This document shows, piece by piece, positions 7,702-16,257 of a stretch of DNA of 64,000 nt. A program made the position numbers and the translations under genes. Positions within the stretch are counted from its first letter, which is position 1, and every line of letters begins with the position of its first letter. A model generated the notes under the pieces. It saw nothing but the letters and a program-made list of their open reading frames with translations. It made no database searches and was not told the DNA's origin. The stretch is from an uncultured Eubacterium sp. (GTDB taxonomy: Bacteria; Bacillota; Clostridia; Oscillospirales; Acutalibacteraceae), in assembly GCF_934561735.1 (NCBI RefSeq), contig NZ_CAKTGT010000008.1:1-64000 (forward strand), written 5' to 3'.

Positions 7702-8163
7702 ATGAGAATAGTAGTTATGTCGGACAGTCACAGAAGAGTTTCGGCACTGCTTGATATAATCGAAAGGCATAAGGACAATGCAGACTTGTTTTTATTTTTA
7801 GGTGACGGCAACGACGACCTTGATGAGGCTTTGATAATGTACCCCGACATCAACATTGACAGAGTAAGCGGAAACTGTGATTTTTATTCGCCGTACCCAA
7901 CAAGTAAAGTTATAGAATTTGACGGAAAGAAAATACTTTTCACGCACGGACATCCGTATTATGTTAAGCACGGATATCAGGATATTCAAAGAGAAGCAAG
8001 GTCAATCGGTGCGGACATTGTTTTGTTCGGTCACACTCACATCCCTTATATTGAGGTTGTGGACTCTATACATTATATGAACCCGGGTTCTGCCCGTGAC
8101 GGTGTTTACGGAATTGCAGACATTGAGCCGAGCGGAATTATGATGTATCATTCAACAATTTAA
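7702..8163 (+). CDS. YfcE/MJ0936-type metallophosphoesterase
   Basis: A 153-residue calcineurin-like phosphoesterase. The metal-binding motifs appear in order: SDSHRR (D-x-H), GDGNDD, GNCD (GNxD/H), THGH and GHTH near residues 110-113. Small proteins of this type hydrolyse phosphodiesters in vitro; the cellular substrate is usually unknown. The ATG at 7702 has AGGTGGG seven bases upstream. No signal peptide is seen. The gene is monocistronic, between the divergent small-gene trio and the TetR-type regulator. Confidence 0.9.
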   Translation: MRIVVMSDSHRRVSALLDIIERHKDNADLFLFLGDGNDDLDEALIMYPDINIDRVSGNCDFYSPYPTSKVIEFDGKKILFTHGHPYYVKHGYQDIQREARSIGADIVLFGHTHIPYIEVVDSIHYMNPGSARDGVYGIADIEPSGIMMYHSTI

Positions 8164-8245
8164 TTATACAAATGTTAATTTTTAAACATACACTTGTATA
8201 AAATCGGAAATATGTTATAATATACATACTATAATATTTGTATAA
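8164..8245 (+). promoter_or_regulatory. tetR promoter with candidate operator
   Basis: -35 TTGTAT (8194-8199), 16-bp spacer, -10 TATAAT (8216-8221). TTATACAA (8164-8171) and TTGTATAA (8194-8201) form an inverted repeat overlapping the -35; TTGTATAA recurs at 8238-8245 in the leader. The placement suggests autoregulation (inference). Confidence 0.5.
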
Positions 8246-8257
8246 GAGGTTTACGGT

Positions 8258-8824
8258 ATGAAAGACCAATTATCATGCAGCGAAATCACCAAGCGTAAGA
8301 TTGCTGCCGCATTGAAAGAATTAATGCAAACCACACCGTTTGAAAAAATCACGGTTTCGGACATTTCAAACAAATGTGAAATGCACAGGCAAACATTTTA
8401 CTATCATTTTCAGGACAGATACGAACTTCTTGACTGGTTGCTGTATAACGAGATAATCAGCAAGCTTATTGACAATTTTTCATACGAAACGATGGAAGAA
8501 AACTTTTTGACTATATTCAATACTATGTATAACGACAAAAAGTTTTACCAAAACGCCGTTAAAATAAATATGGGAGATGTTTACTCATACTTATCAAAAG
8601 TTGCCACAAATCAGTTTGAAAAAATAATTAATGACATTATTAAGAAAAATAACTTAAACACATTGAATAATAACCATACCACTGTTGCAGAATTCTTTGG
8701 ATTCGGCTTGGGCGGAGTTATTATCAGCTGGATTTCAAAAGGGATGAAAGAAACACCCGAAGAAATGGCAAACAAAGTCAAATCGTTTATCGAGCAAATT
8801 TCAATTATTGTTTCAAAAAAGTAA
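8258..8824 (+). CDS. TetR/AcrR-family transcriptional regulator (DhaS-like)
   Basis: A 188-residue regulator. The N-terminal HTH (about residues 8-55) has the TetR pattern: KRKIAAALKELMQTTPFEKITVSDI-type helices 1-2 and a recognition helix HRQTFYYHFQDRYEL. The C-terminal ligand domain ends in a helix with FFGFGLGGVIISWISKG and PEEMANKVKSFI, characteristic of the C-terminal domain found in DhaS and related regulators. No dihydroxyacetone kinase gene is nearby, so the inducer and target are unknown. Repeated TTGTATAA boxes upstream suggest it represses itself. Confidence 0.85.
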   Translation: MKDQLSCSEITKRKIAAALKELMQTTPFEKITVSDISNKCEMHRQTFYYHFQDRYELLDWLLYNEIISKLIDNFSYETMEENFLTIFNTMYNDKKFYQNAVKINMGDVYSYLSKVATNQFEKIINDIIKKNNLNTLNNNHTTVAEFFGFGLGGVIISWISKGMKETPEEMANKVKSFIEQISIIVSKK

Positions 8825-8837
8825 AAAATACATATGT

Positions 8838-8883
8838 AAAGCCGTTTAACAGTTACAAAAATAATTGTTTGACGGCTTTTTAT
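8838..8883 (+). terminator. tetR terminator
   Basis: Stem AAAGCCGT (8838-8845) / ACGGCTTT (8872-8879) with a T-run after it. Confidence 0.75.
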
Positions 8884-9124
8884 TATGCAACATTTGTGAA
8901 GTAAAGTTCTTTACAAATCGACAATCCAACAAAAATAATGTGGAAAACTGTGTGGAACAAATGTTGAAACAACCGTTTTTAGCATATTTTAAATGTGGAA
9001 AAGTGGGTGGAAAGTGTTAAAAACAGTAAAGTTTAAACATTTACATACAAAAGAACAATATATTTCAAAAAGTAATCTCACCTTTTCACAAACAAACAAT
9101 GCAAGCTTCATAACTTTACAAAAC
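8884..9124. other. Non-coding spacer with duplicated TGTGGAAAA module
   Basis: There is no gene in this AT-rich spacer between the convergent tetR and ftsZ terminators. It holds two similar modules 55 bp apart: TGTGGAAAA (8939-8947) plus TGTGGAACA (8951-8959), and TGTGGAAAA (8994-9002) plus GGTGGAAAG (9006-9014 region), each pair with 12-bp spacing. The complement, TTTTCCACA, is one base from the DnaA box TTATCCACA. A binding-site cluster is possible but unproven. Confidence 0.4.
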
Positions 9125-9156
9125 AAAAAAGACTGTTCAAAAGCGAACAGTCTTTT
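9125..9156 (-). terminator. ftsZ terminator
   Basis: Stem GACTGTTC (9131-9138) / GAACAGTC (9145-9152) with A/T runs on both sides, so it could work in both directions. Confidence 0.85.
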
Positions 9157-9170
9157 ATAAATTTTACTTA

Positions 9171-10268
9171 TTACTTCTTAAAGAATGAAACAATATCGTT
9201 AAATGAATCATCATCATTTGAAGTGAAGCTTGCAGGAGCCGAAGGTATTTCCTTTGGTGGTTCAACAGGCTTTGAAGCTGTTGTTGACTTGATAGGAGCA
9301 CCCGGTCCGTCCTCGCCGAAACGAGTAGCGATAACTGTAATGATCATTTCATCTTCAAGTTCTTCATCGAAGTTAGCACCCCAGATGATTTCACAATCAG
9401 GATGAACAGCTTCCATAACAACATTTGATGCTGCATCGATTTCTTCAAGTCCGATATCTGTTGAGCATGTGATGTTGAGGAGAACGCCGCGAGCACCGTC
9501 GATAGATGTTTGAAGAAGAGGTGAAGAAATAGCTTGCTGAGCTGCCATTTCTGCCTTATCCTTGCCCTTGCCGTGACCAACGCCCATATGTGCATAGCCG
9601 GCATCTTTCATAATTTCGGTAACATCGGCAAAGTCACAGTTTACAAGACCTGTTGCGTTAACAAGGTCCGAAATGCTCTGTACACCTTGACGGAGTACAT
9701 CGTTTGCAATTTCAAATGCATTGAGAAGAGTAATCTTTTCCTTGGAAACAAGCTTGAGGTTTTCATTTGGAATAACCATCAATGAGTCAACATTTGAAGC
9801 AAGCTCATTGATACCTTCCTGTGCCTGTTGCATACGGCGCTTACCTTCAAAACCGAAAGGAGTTGTAACAACACCTACGGTAAGAATACCCATTTCTTTG
9901 GCAAGCTTTGCAACAACAGGAGCGGCACCTGTACCTGTTCCGCCGCCCATACCGGCAGTAACAAATACCATTTCACAGCCCTGGAGAACATCTGTTAACT
10001 GTTCCTTTGATTCTTCTGCAGCTTTAAGACCAACCTCAGGTCTTGCACCTGCGCCACGACCCTTTGTAGCCTTTTCGCCGATAAGAATTTTATGTGTGGC
10101 AGATGACTTGTCAAGAGCAGGCTTATCAGAGTTTACAGCAACAAACTCAACATCCTTTACTCCGCACTTAACCATACGGTTAACGGCATTTCCGCCGCCG
10201 CCACCTACGCCGATTACTTTTATTGAAACAACCTTGTTGTCATCAGTATCAATTTCATATCTACCCAT
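9171..10268 (-). CDS. ftsZ: Cell division protein FtsZ
   Basis: A 365-residue tubulin-like GTPase that forms the division ring. The N-terminal nucleotide-binding segment is VIGVGGGGGNAVNRM; the tubulin signature GGGTGTGAAP is intact; the T7 loop region follows around NCDFADV. The GTPase domain is followed by a Pro/Ser/Thr-rich linker and a short acidic-hydrophobic tail ending IVSFFKK, the site that usually binds partners such as FtsA or SepF. The ATG at 10268 is chosen over upstream in-frame codons because AAGGAGAATTAAA immediately precedes it. It has its own promoter and terminator, separate from the cell-wall operon immediately upstream. Confidence 0.97.
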   Translation of the reverse strand: MGRYEIDTDDNKVVSIKVIGVGGGGGNAVNRMVKCGVKDVEFVAVNSDKPALDKSSATHKILIGEKATKGRGAGARPEVGLKAAEESKEQLTDVLQGCEMVFVTAGMGGGTGTGAAPVVAKLAKEMGILTVGVVTTPFGFEGKRRMQQAQEGINELASNVDSLMVIPNENLKLVSKEKITLLNAFEIANDVLRQGVQSISDLVNATGLVNCDFADVTEIMKDAGYAHMGVGHGKGKDKAEMAAQQAISSPLLQTSIDGARGVLLNITCSTDIGLEEIDAASNVVMEAVHPDCEIIWGANFDEELEDEMIITVIATRFGEDGPGAPIKSTTASKPVEPPKEIPSAPASFTSNDDDSFNDIVSFFKK

Positions 10269-10441
10269 TTTAATTCTCCTTATCTTTATTTTATATCGGT
10301 ACAACACTTATTTTCTTAGTGTCTCACATTTGATATTGTAACAGTTTTGTAACTACTTTGCAATACTTTTTAAAAAATATTCTTAATATTTTTTCCAATG
10401 TTTATAAATTTCTGCTTTGATTTGTTGTGCAAAGTGCATAA

Positions 10442-10469
10442 ATTATACAAATTGTCAACTGATTTGCAA
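10442..10469 (-). promoter_or_regulatory. ftsZ promoter
   Basis: -35 TTGCAA (10464-10469), 16-bp spacer, -10 TATAAT (10442-10447). The leader is about 165 nt; I see no clear riboswitch in it. Confidence 0.6.
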
Positions 10470-10504
10470 GTATTTCACTTTACAGTTTATATTTTAACTG
10501 TATG

Positions 10505-11488
10505 TCATTTTTTCTCTGTAAAGTAAATTTGCTTGCTGTTTGTTGCCGTTAAAGCGCCTTCCGCACCCGGATTGCTTTCATTTAGCTTATCTATTGCCGT
10601 CAAAGCTGTAAAGATTTTATCTTGTATGTCTTTTGTTTCACCAAGTTTAACAATAATTCTGTTATCATATACAATATAGTTGCTCACCATACTGTCGGAA
10701 TACAAGGCTGTTACCTTATTAAGTTTCAAATCCGTAACAGTTTGCATCAAAATTTGCAAATCAGACACAAGGTCTTGATTTGTTACTTTTGCTGTTTTTC
10801 CGGGAACAACATTTTCAAATGCTGTCTTTTTAACTTCTATACCGTTTTTTGGCGGAGATTTTACATCAACTTCCAATATTTTAAAATTATCATCAAAATA
10901 GGTATAGGTATTGTTGCTGTTTTTTATGTAATACACAAACTGCGGTTCGGTAATATTTACAACAACCGTTGACGGAAGTTTTCTTGTAATCTCAACATTG
11001 TAAACATACGGAAGATTTTCTTCGAGCTTTTGAGCAGCTTTCTTTTTGTCTATTGTAAAAAGATTTTTTTCTTTTTCAATAGGCAATACCGATGTAACTT
11101 GTTGAGCGGTATATTTTTTTACACCGTTTACTTTTATGGTGTCAATTTTAAAGAAAACCGTCAGGCACAAAACCGCAATGATTATCGCCGTCAACAAAAC
11201 CAAACCGATTACAGTAAAAGCAACCCTGAACTTTTTTTTCAGTCGTCTTTTTTTCTTGCCCTTGGCAACGGATTGTTGCTGTGAGGAACGCTGTCTGTCA
11301 TTAAGCGGTGCGGTTCTTTTTCTCTTTTGTGCATTATTGCTGTCAACCGACGAAACCGGTGATTTTTCACGCTTCTGACCTTCTCTGTAAATTTTCGGTG
11401 GTTCAATTCCGAAAAAGCCGAGTTCGTCATTAAGCGGTGTCATCGTATTTTCTTTTTTCGTCTTTGTTTTGTTATTTTTTTTCATCAT
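10505..11488 (-). CDS. ftsQ: FtsQ/DivIB-type cell division protein
   Basis: A 327-residue bitopic membrane protein. A long basic cytoplasmic region (about residues 1-90, Lys/Arg-rich) precedes one membrane helix (VAFTVIGLVLLTAIIIAVL...), followed by an extracytoplasmic POTRA domain (FKIDTIKVNGVKKYTAQQV) and a beta domain (LPSTVVVNITE). It is expected to bind FtsL and FtsB/DivIC at the septum and regulate the FtsW-PBP synthase. Tandem ATGs at 11488 and 11485 both fit; AGAGG sits four and seven bases away. The start overlaps the murA 3' end by about 17 bases. It is the last gene of the cell-wall operon. Confidence 0.88.
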   Translation of the reverse strand: MMKKNNKTKTKKENTMTPLNDELGFFGIEPPKIYREGQKREKSPVSSVDSNNAQKRKRTAPLNDRQRSSQQQSVAKGKKKRRLKKKFRVAFTVIGLVLLTAIIIAVLCLTVFFKIDTIKVNGVKKYTAQQVTSVLPIEKEKNLFTIDKKKAAQKLEENLPYVYNVEITRKLPSTVVVNITEPQFVYYIKNSNNTYTYFDDNFKILEVDVKSPPKNGIEVKKTAFENVVPGKTAKVTNQDLVSDLQILMQTVTDLKLNKVTALYSDSMVSNYIVYDNRIIVKLGETKDIQDKIFTALTAIDKLNESNPGAEGALTATNSKQIYFTEKK

Positions 11489-12737
11489 ACATCCTCTTTA
11501 TATCAGCACCGAGAGAAGCAAGCTGATTTTCAATGCACTCGTATCCCCTGTCGATATGATGAATATCTTTAACGGTTGAAATTCCGTTTGCCTTTAATGC
11601 CGCTATAATTACAGCGGCCCCTCCACGCAAATCCGTGCATTTTACATCTGCCGAATGAATATTTTTTACGCCGTTAACAACGGCAATTCTGTCATTAATA
11701 CTTATATCCGTACCAAACATATTCAACTGTTCAATATGTTTAAATCGATTTTCAAATATAGTTTCTTTGATTATAGATGTACCCTTGGCAACCGAAAGTG
11801 CTGCCATAACAGGTGCCTGACAATCCGTTGGAAATCCCGGATACGCCATTGTTTCAATCTTTTTAACTCTTTTAAGTCTTTCCGGTGACTTGATGCGGAG
11901 CGAATTTTTGCTTATATCAATACGGCAACCCATTTCTTCAAACGCAGGCAAGGTTGGCATAATATGCTCGGGGCACAAATTTTCAAGTTCAATTTCACCG
12001 CCGGTGATTGCACAAGCCGACATCAAGGTAGCAGCCAAAATTCTGTCGGGAATTACTGTATGTTCAACGCCGTGAAGAGTTTTTACACCGTCAATTACGA
12101 TGGTGGGTGCGGATGTTCCCGTAATTTTTGCACCTGCTTTATTAAGAAATTTTACCAAATCTGCTATTTCAGGCTCTCTTGCGGCATTTACTATTGTTGT
12201 TCTGCCCGGAGCCAAAACAGATGCAAGAATTATATTTTCCGTTGCACCGACGCTCGGAAAAGGCAAAACAATCTCTGTACCTTTAACATTTTTCTTTTCG
12301 GCACAAACATTATGCCCATCGGTATAGACATTGTAGCCGAGTGCTTTAAGTCCTTTTAAATGCAAATCAATCGGGCGAAGTCCGATTTCACACCCGCCGG
12401 GAAGATAAAGACAGGCTCTGCCGCTCCTTGAAGCAAGGGCACCGAGAAAAATTATTGAAGAACGAAGTTCTTTCATATAACTTTCGAGCACATCATATCT
12501 GCCGATTTGAGATGTGTCAACAATAAGAGCGTCATTTTCACGCTCAACTTTTGCACCGAGATAACGCAATATATCAACAGTTACATCAACATCGGACAGT
12601 TTTGGGCAATTATGTATAACGGAAACTCCGTTTATCAGCACACAAGCAGAAAGAATCGGCAAAACACCGTTTTTTGCACCGTGAACCGAAATATTTCCGC
12701 TTAATTTTTTACCGCCGTTTATTTTTAAGCATTTCAT
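11472..12737 (-). CDS. murA: UDP-N-acetylglucosamine 1-carboxyvinyltransferase
   Basis: A 421-residue, full-length MurA (EPSP-synthase fold), which transfers enolpyruvate from PEP to UDP-GlcNAc in the first committed step of peptidoglycan synthesis. N-terminal ISVHGAKNGVLPIL carries the conserved Lys-Asn pair, and PGGCEIGLRPIDLH contains the catalytic Cys that fosfomycin alkylates. MurA activity here should therefore be fosfomycin-sensitive unless other factors intervene (inference from the family). Its position between murG and ftsQ inside the division cluster is typical of several clostridial lineages. Confidence 0.96.
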   Translation of the reverse strand: MKCLKINGGKKLSGNISVHGAKNGVLPILSACVLINGVSVIHNCPKLSDVDVTVDILRYLGAKVERENDALIVDTSQIGRYDVLESYMKELRSSIIFLGALASRSGRACLYLPGGCEIGLRPIDLHLKGLKALGYNVYTDGHNVCAEKKNVKGTEIVLPFPSVGATENIILASVLAPGRTTIVNAAREPEIADLVKFLNKAGAKITGTSAPTIVIDGVKTLHGVEHTVIPDRILAATLMSACAITGGEIELENLCPEHIMPTLPAFEEMGCRIDISKNSLRIKSPERLKRVKKIETMAYPGFPTDCQAPVMAALSVAKGTSIIKETIFENRFKHIEQLNMFGTDISINDRIAVVNGVKNIHSADVKCTDLRGGAAVIIAALKANGISTVKDIHHIDRGYECIENQLASLGADIKRMYDEKK

Positions 12738-12782
12738 AAAACCACCTATGGCAGTTTATGAAAAGTGCTCAAAATATGTTAA

Positions 12783-13916
12783 TTATTTTGCAAGAGAAAG
12801 AATAATATCCGCTATTCTCTCACGAGAGTCGAGGATTGCCATATCCTTTGCATTTTTTTCTATATCGGCAAGTTCCGCCTTATCGCTTATAAGTTCATTC
12901 ATAAGAGATTTTAAGGAATCGGTTGTCAAATCCTTTTCACGCAGAATTCTTGCGGCATTACGATTTACAAGTGCCATTGCATTGTGAAATTGATGATTTT
13001 CCGCAACATAAGGTGACGGAATAAGTATGGAGGCTTTACCCATAGCCTCAATTTCGGACAAAGAGGACGCCCCGGCTCTGCCGATAACCAAATCAGCCGC
13101 AGCCATACAGGTGTCCATATTATCAATATACAATCTGACTTCAACATTACCTTTATAATAAACATCTTCGCTTCTTTGAGCAAAACCGTGCTCGGCAAAT
13201 TTATAAAGATAATCCTTACCGTTTGTACCTACCGAATGAATATGATAAACATCATTTTTTTCGGCGTCTTCAAGAAGAATGTCAAACATAGCGTCATTTA
13301 AAGGTGCTGCACCGAGAGAACCGCCGAATGATAAAATAAGCGGTTTGTCATCTGCAATGCCAAGCTCTATTCTTGCATTAAACTTTGACTTTTTGAGAAG
13401 TTCTCCCCTAACAGGCAAGCCGGTAATTACCACATCGCACTTTGCACCTATATGATTTGCCGCATCCTCAACGGTGAGCATAACCTTGTCCACTTTTTTG
13501 GCAAGTTGCTTATTGGTTATACCCGGATAAGCGTTTTGTTCATGAATACAGGTAGGAATGTGAAGTTTAACAGCCTCGTCAAGAACGGGACCCGATACAT
13601 ATCCGCCAAAACCGATAACAACATCGGGATTGAATTCTTTGATAATGTTTTTCGATTCCTTTTCCGACTTCATAAGTTTGCCGACTGTTTTTACATTATC
13701 TATAATTGCTTTTGGCGAAAACGAACGCTTAAAGCCGTTAATTTCGATAGTTTTAAATTCGAATCCCGCATTCGGAACAAGCCTTGATTCCATATGGTCG
13801 GCTGTGCCGATAAACATAATTTCGCTGTCGGGATATTGTTCTTTGATATAAGAAGCAACGGCAAGTGCAGGATTGATATGACCCGCGGTACCGCCTGTTG
13901 CAAATAAAAGTTTCAT
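12783..13916 (-). CDS. murG: UDP-GlcNAc--lipid I GlcNAc transferase
   Basis: A 377-residue GT28 glycosyltransferase that converts lipid I to lipid II on the inner face of the membrane. The N-terminal GGTAGHINPALAVA is the first G-loop; GFGGYVSGPV is the second; LSFGGSLGAAPLN begins the C-terminal donor-binding domain, and GRAGASSLSEIEAMGKASILIPSP is the conserved UDP-GlcNAc site (motif quoted in part: AGASSLSEIEAMGK). It starts ten bases after the ftsW stop and is followed, after 45 bases, by murA. Confidence 0.96.
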   Translation of the reverse strand: MKLLFATGGTAGHINPALAVASYIKEQYPDSEIMFIGTADHMESRLVPNAGFEFKTIEINGFKRSFSPKAIIDNVKTVGKLMKSEKESKNIIKEFNPDVVIGFGGYVSGPVLDEAVKLHIPTCIHEQNAYPGITNKQLAKKVDKVMLTVEDAANHIGAKCDVVITGLPVRGELLKKSKFNARIELGIADDKPLILSFGGSLGAAPLNDAMFDILLEDAEKNDVYHIHSVGTNGKDYLYKFAEHGFAQRSEDVYYKGNVEVRLYIDNMDTCMAAADLVIGRAGASSLSEIEAMGKASILIPSPYVAENHQFHNAMALVNRNAARILREKDLTTDSLKSLMNELISDKAELADIEKNAKDMAILDSRERIADIILSLAK

Positions 13917-13926
13917 AATTTCTACC

Positions 13927-15180
13927 TCAATAATTCTTTGTATTTACCTTGCGTGAAATAGACAAAACCACGCCCATTTCAAAACAAAGCATCAAAAGCG
14001 ATGTGCCGCCGTAGGAGAAAAACGGCAGTGCTATACCTGTATTTGGGATAGTATCGGTTACAACAAGGATATTAAATATTGTTTGAATAGCAACCTGAGA
14101 TACTATGCCTATAACTACAAGTGAAGAAAATCTGTCTTCACATCTTTGTGCTATTTTAATACCTCTCCAGAAAAGAATTCCGAAAAGTCCGATAATAAGT
14201 GTTGCTCCGATAAAGCCCAACTCTTCGCAAACAATTGAGAAAATAAAGTCATTTTGCGGCTCGGAAACATAAAGGTATTTTTGCTTTGAATTGCCCAAAC
14301 CAACGCCCCAAAATCCGCCGGAGCCGATTGCATAAAGCGAATTATTTGTTTGCCATCTTAGACCCAAAGGCTGGAAAGCTTTATCGGTCCATGCTCTGAT
14401 ACGGTCGCCCTGATAACCGGGCAAAACATCGGGATTGCTTATAACGATTACCGCAATAACAGCTACAAAACATATGCCGGCAACATAATATTGCCAACGG
14501 GTTCCGCCGCAAAACATCATTGCAAGACCGATCATAAATACAAGAAGCGTACATGAAAGGTGATTTTCAAGATATATAAGCACGCAACATATTCCTATAT
14601 AAATAACCGGGAACAAAACGCCTTCCTTAAAATATTTCATCTTGCGATAGTTTTTGCTGATATAACCGGCAAGCACAAGAATAAGTGCAAACTTTGCAAT
14701 ATCGGAAGGCTGAAGAGTAACAGGTCCGATAGGAATCCATCTTTTAAAGTCCTCACCGTTTCTGTTGACATCTACATGATAAAACAAAACAAGTATCAAC
14801 AAAAACACCGAAACCGCAAAAAGCGGCTTTTCAATTACCTTTAAAAATTTGTAATTAAATTTTGACACAACAAGCATCACGATTATACCCATAACGGCAA
14901 AAATAAACTGACGCTTAAAATAATAATAGGAGTCGCCCTCATTTTGCAAAGCATACGGGTAGGTTGCCGAAAACAGCATAATAAGACCTATTGTAACAAG
15001 TGCAAGTGTTGCGGCAAAAAACGGCAAATCAAATCCGCCGTTGGCAACCAAAAATGACATACCCGAATTTTTATCAAACGGATTTTCGGGTGCTTTCTTT
15101 GATTTTTTCTTTCTTGGCTGTTCGTAAGACTCATTTTGTCTTATTGAACGGCGAGGCGGTTCTAAATCTCTGCCTGCCAT
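13927..15180 (-). CDS. ftsW: FtsW-type peptidoglycan polymerase (SEDS family)
   Basis: A 417-residue SEDS protein with about ten membrane helices; FtsW polymerises lipid II at the septum together with a class B PBP. A basic, Pro-rich cytoplasmic tail of about 45 residues precedes the first helix. Family signatures are RIRAW-like residues in the large extracellular loop (GDRIRAWTDKAFQPLG) and the C-terminal PNTGIALPFFSYGGTS. FtsW rather than RodA is preferred from position between mraY and murG; sequence alone does not separate them firmly. The murD gene often found next to it is absent. Confidence 0.9.
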   Translation of the reverse strand: MAGRDLEPPRRSIRQNESYEQPRKKKSKKAPENPFDKNSGMSFLVANGGFDLPFFAATLALVTIGLIMLFSATYPYALQNEGDSYYYFKRQFIFAVMGIIVMLVVSKFNYKFLKVIEKPLFAVSVFLLILVLFYHVDVNRNGEDFKRWIPIGPVTLQPSDIAKFALILVLAGYISKNYRKMKYFKEGVLFPVIYIGICCVLIYLENHLSCTLLVFMIGLAMMFCGGTRWQYYVAGICFVAVIAVIVISNPDVLPGYQGDRIRAWTDKAFQPLGLRWQTNNSLYAIGSGGFWGVGLGNSKQKYLYVSEPQNDFIFSIVCEELGFIGATLIIGLFGILFWRGIKIAQRCEDRFSSLVVIGIVSQVAIQTIFNILVVTDTIPNTGIALPFFSYGGTSLLMLCFEMGVVLSISRKVNTKNY

Positions 15181-15213
15181 AATACGGGACTCCTTTCGTA
15201 GATTTTTTTACAG

Positions 15214-16257
15214 TTAATAACCAAAGTGCATAAGAACAAGTGCAACTGCACATCCTACTGCATTTACGATTGAAAATACAACACAGATTTTCTTTTCTTT
15301 CCAGCCGCACATTTCAAAATGGTGATGAATAGGTGCCATTTTGAAAATACGCTTGCCGTGAGTCATTTTGAAATATCCGATTTGAATAATATCACTCATA
15401 GTTTCGCACACATACACAAGACCGATGAGAACAAGAAGAAGCGGACACTTGATTGCAAAACCGAGTGCGGTAACAAGACCGCCGAGGAAAAGCGAACCCG
15501 TGTCGCCCATAAATGTTTTTGCAGGGTTCCAGTTCCAGCAAAGGAAGCCCAAAACGCCGCCGAGAAGTGCGGCAGAAAGAATGCCGAGTCCTGCAAACTT
15601 AAGAATAACCGACGCAATAATAAATGTAACGGCAACGGTTACGGTTACGCTTGAACATAGACCGTCAATACCGTCGGTAAGGTTTACGCTGTTTACGCAT
15701 CCAACTATAATGAAAATTGAAACAAGCCAAAAGACAACGCCTGTAACAATATTTTTTTCAAAATTAACATTGCCGATAAAAGGCAAATACCAAACCGTGT
15801 TGTGCGAAAGCCAAAGAGTAGCCGTGTAGCCAAGTGCCATAACAAGCTGACCGAATGACTTTTGCTTTGCGGTTAAGCCCTCATTTCTCTTGAGCTTGAT
15901 TTTGATAAAGTCATCTGTAAAACCGATAACACCGCAACCGAACGCAAGGCAAAGACCTGCGATGATAAGCACCTTATCTCTGCCGACAAGAACCGAAGCA
16001 TAATCGCTCTCAAGTTTGCCGCCCGAAAGAGTAAAAGTCAGCGCACCGATAACAAACGCAACGATGATACCGATAATAAACATCAAGCCGCCCATATTAG
16101 GAGTGCCCTGCTTTGACTTGTGCCATGACGGACCGATGTCCAAAATTGTTTGACCGAATTTTAATTTACGAAGCCACGGAATAATTACAAATCCGAGTCC
16201 GGCTGTGATACCGAAAGATATAACAGCGGTTATGATAAGTGCAACTGTTGTGCTCAT
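15214..16257 (-). CDS. mraY: Phospho-MurNAc-pentapeptide transferase
   Basis: A 347-residue polytopic enzyme (about ten helices) that transfers phospho-MurNAc-pentapeptide from UDP to undecaprenyl phosphate, making lipid I. Conserved motifs include GTPNMGGLMF near the N-terminus, GFTDDFIK (Asp-Asp pair), NLTDGIDGL, FMGDTGSLFLGG and the C-terminal MAPIHHHFEMCGW. The ATG at 16257 is chosen: it overlaps the murF stop as ATGA and has GGAG six bases upstream; an ATG four codons earlier is less well placed. Confidence 0.97.
   Translation of the reverse strand: MSTTVALIITAVISFGITAGLGFVIIPWLRKLKFGQTILDIGPSWHKSKQGTPNMGGLMFIIGIIVAFVIGALTFTLSGGKLESDYASVLVGRDKVLIIAGLCLAFGCGVIGFTDDFIKIKLKRNEGLTAKQKSFGQLVMALGYTATLWLSHNTVWYLPFIGNVNFEKNIVTGVVFWLVSIFIIVGCVNSVNLTDGIDGLCSSVTVTVAVTFIIASVILKFAGLGILSAALLGGVLGFLCWNWNPAKTFMGDTGSLFLGGLVTALGFAIKCPLLLVLIGLVYVCETMSDIIQIGYFKMTHGKRIFKMAPIHHHFEMCGWKEKKICVVFSIVNAVGCAVALVLMHFGY

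Noticed and set aside
8884..9124. Replication origin
   Set aside because: The DnaA-like boxes are imperfect and there is no dnaA, dnaN, rpmH or AT-rich unwinding region with the usual neighbours.
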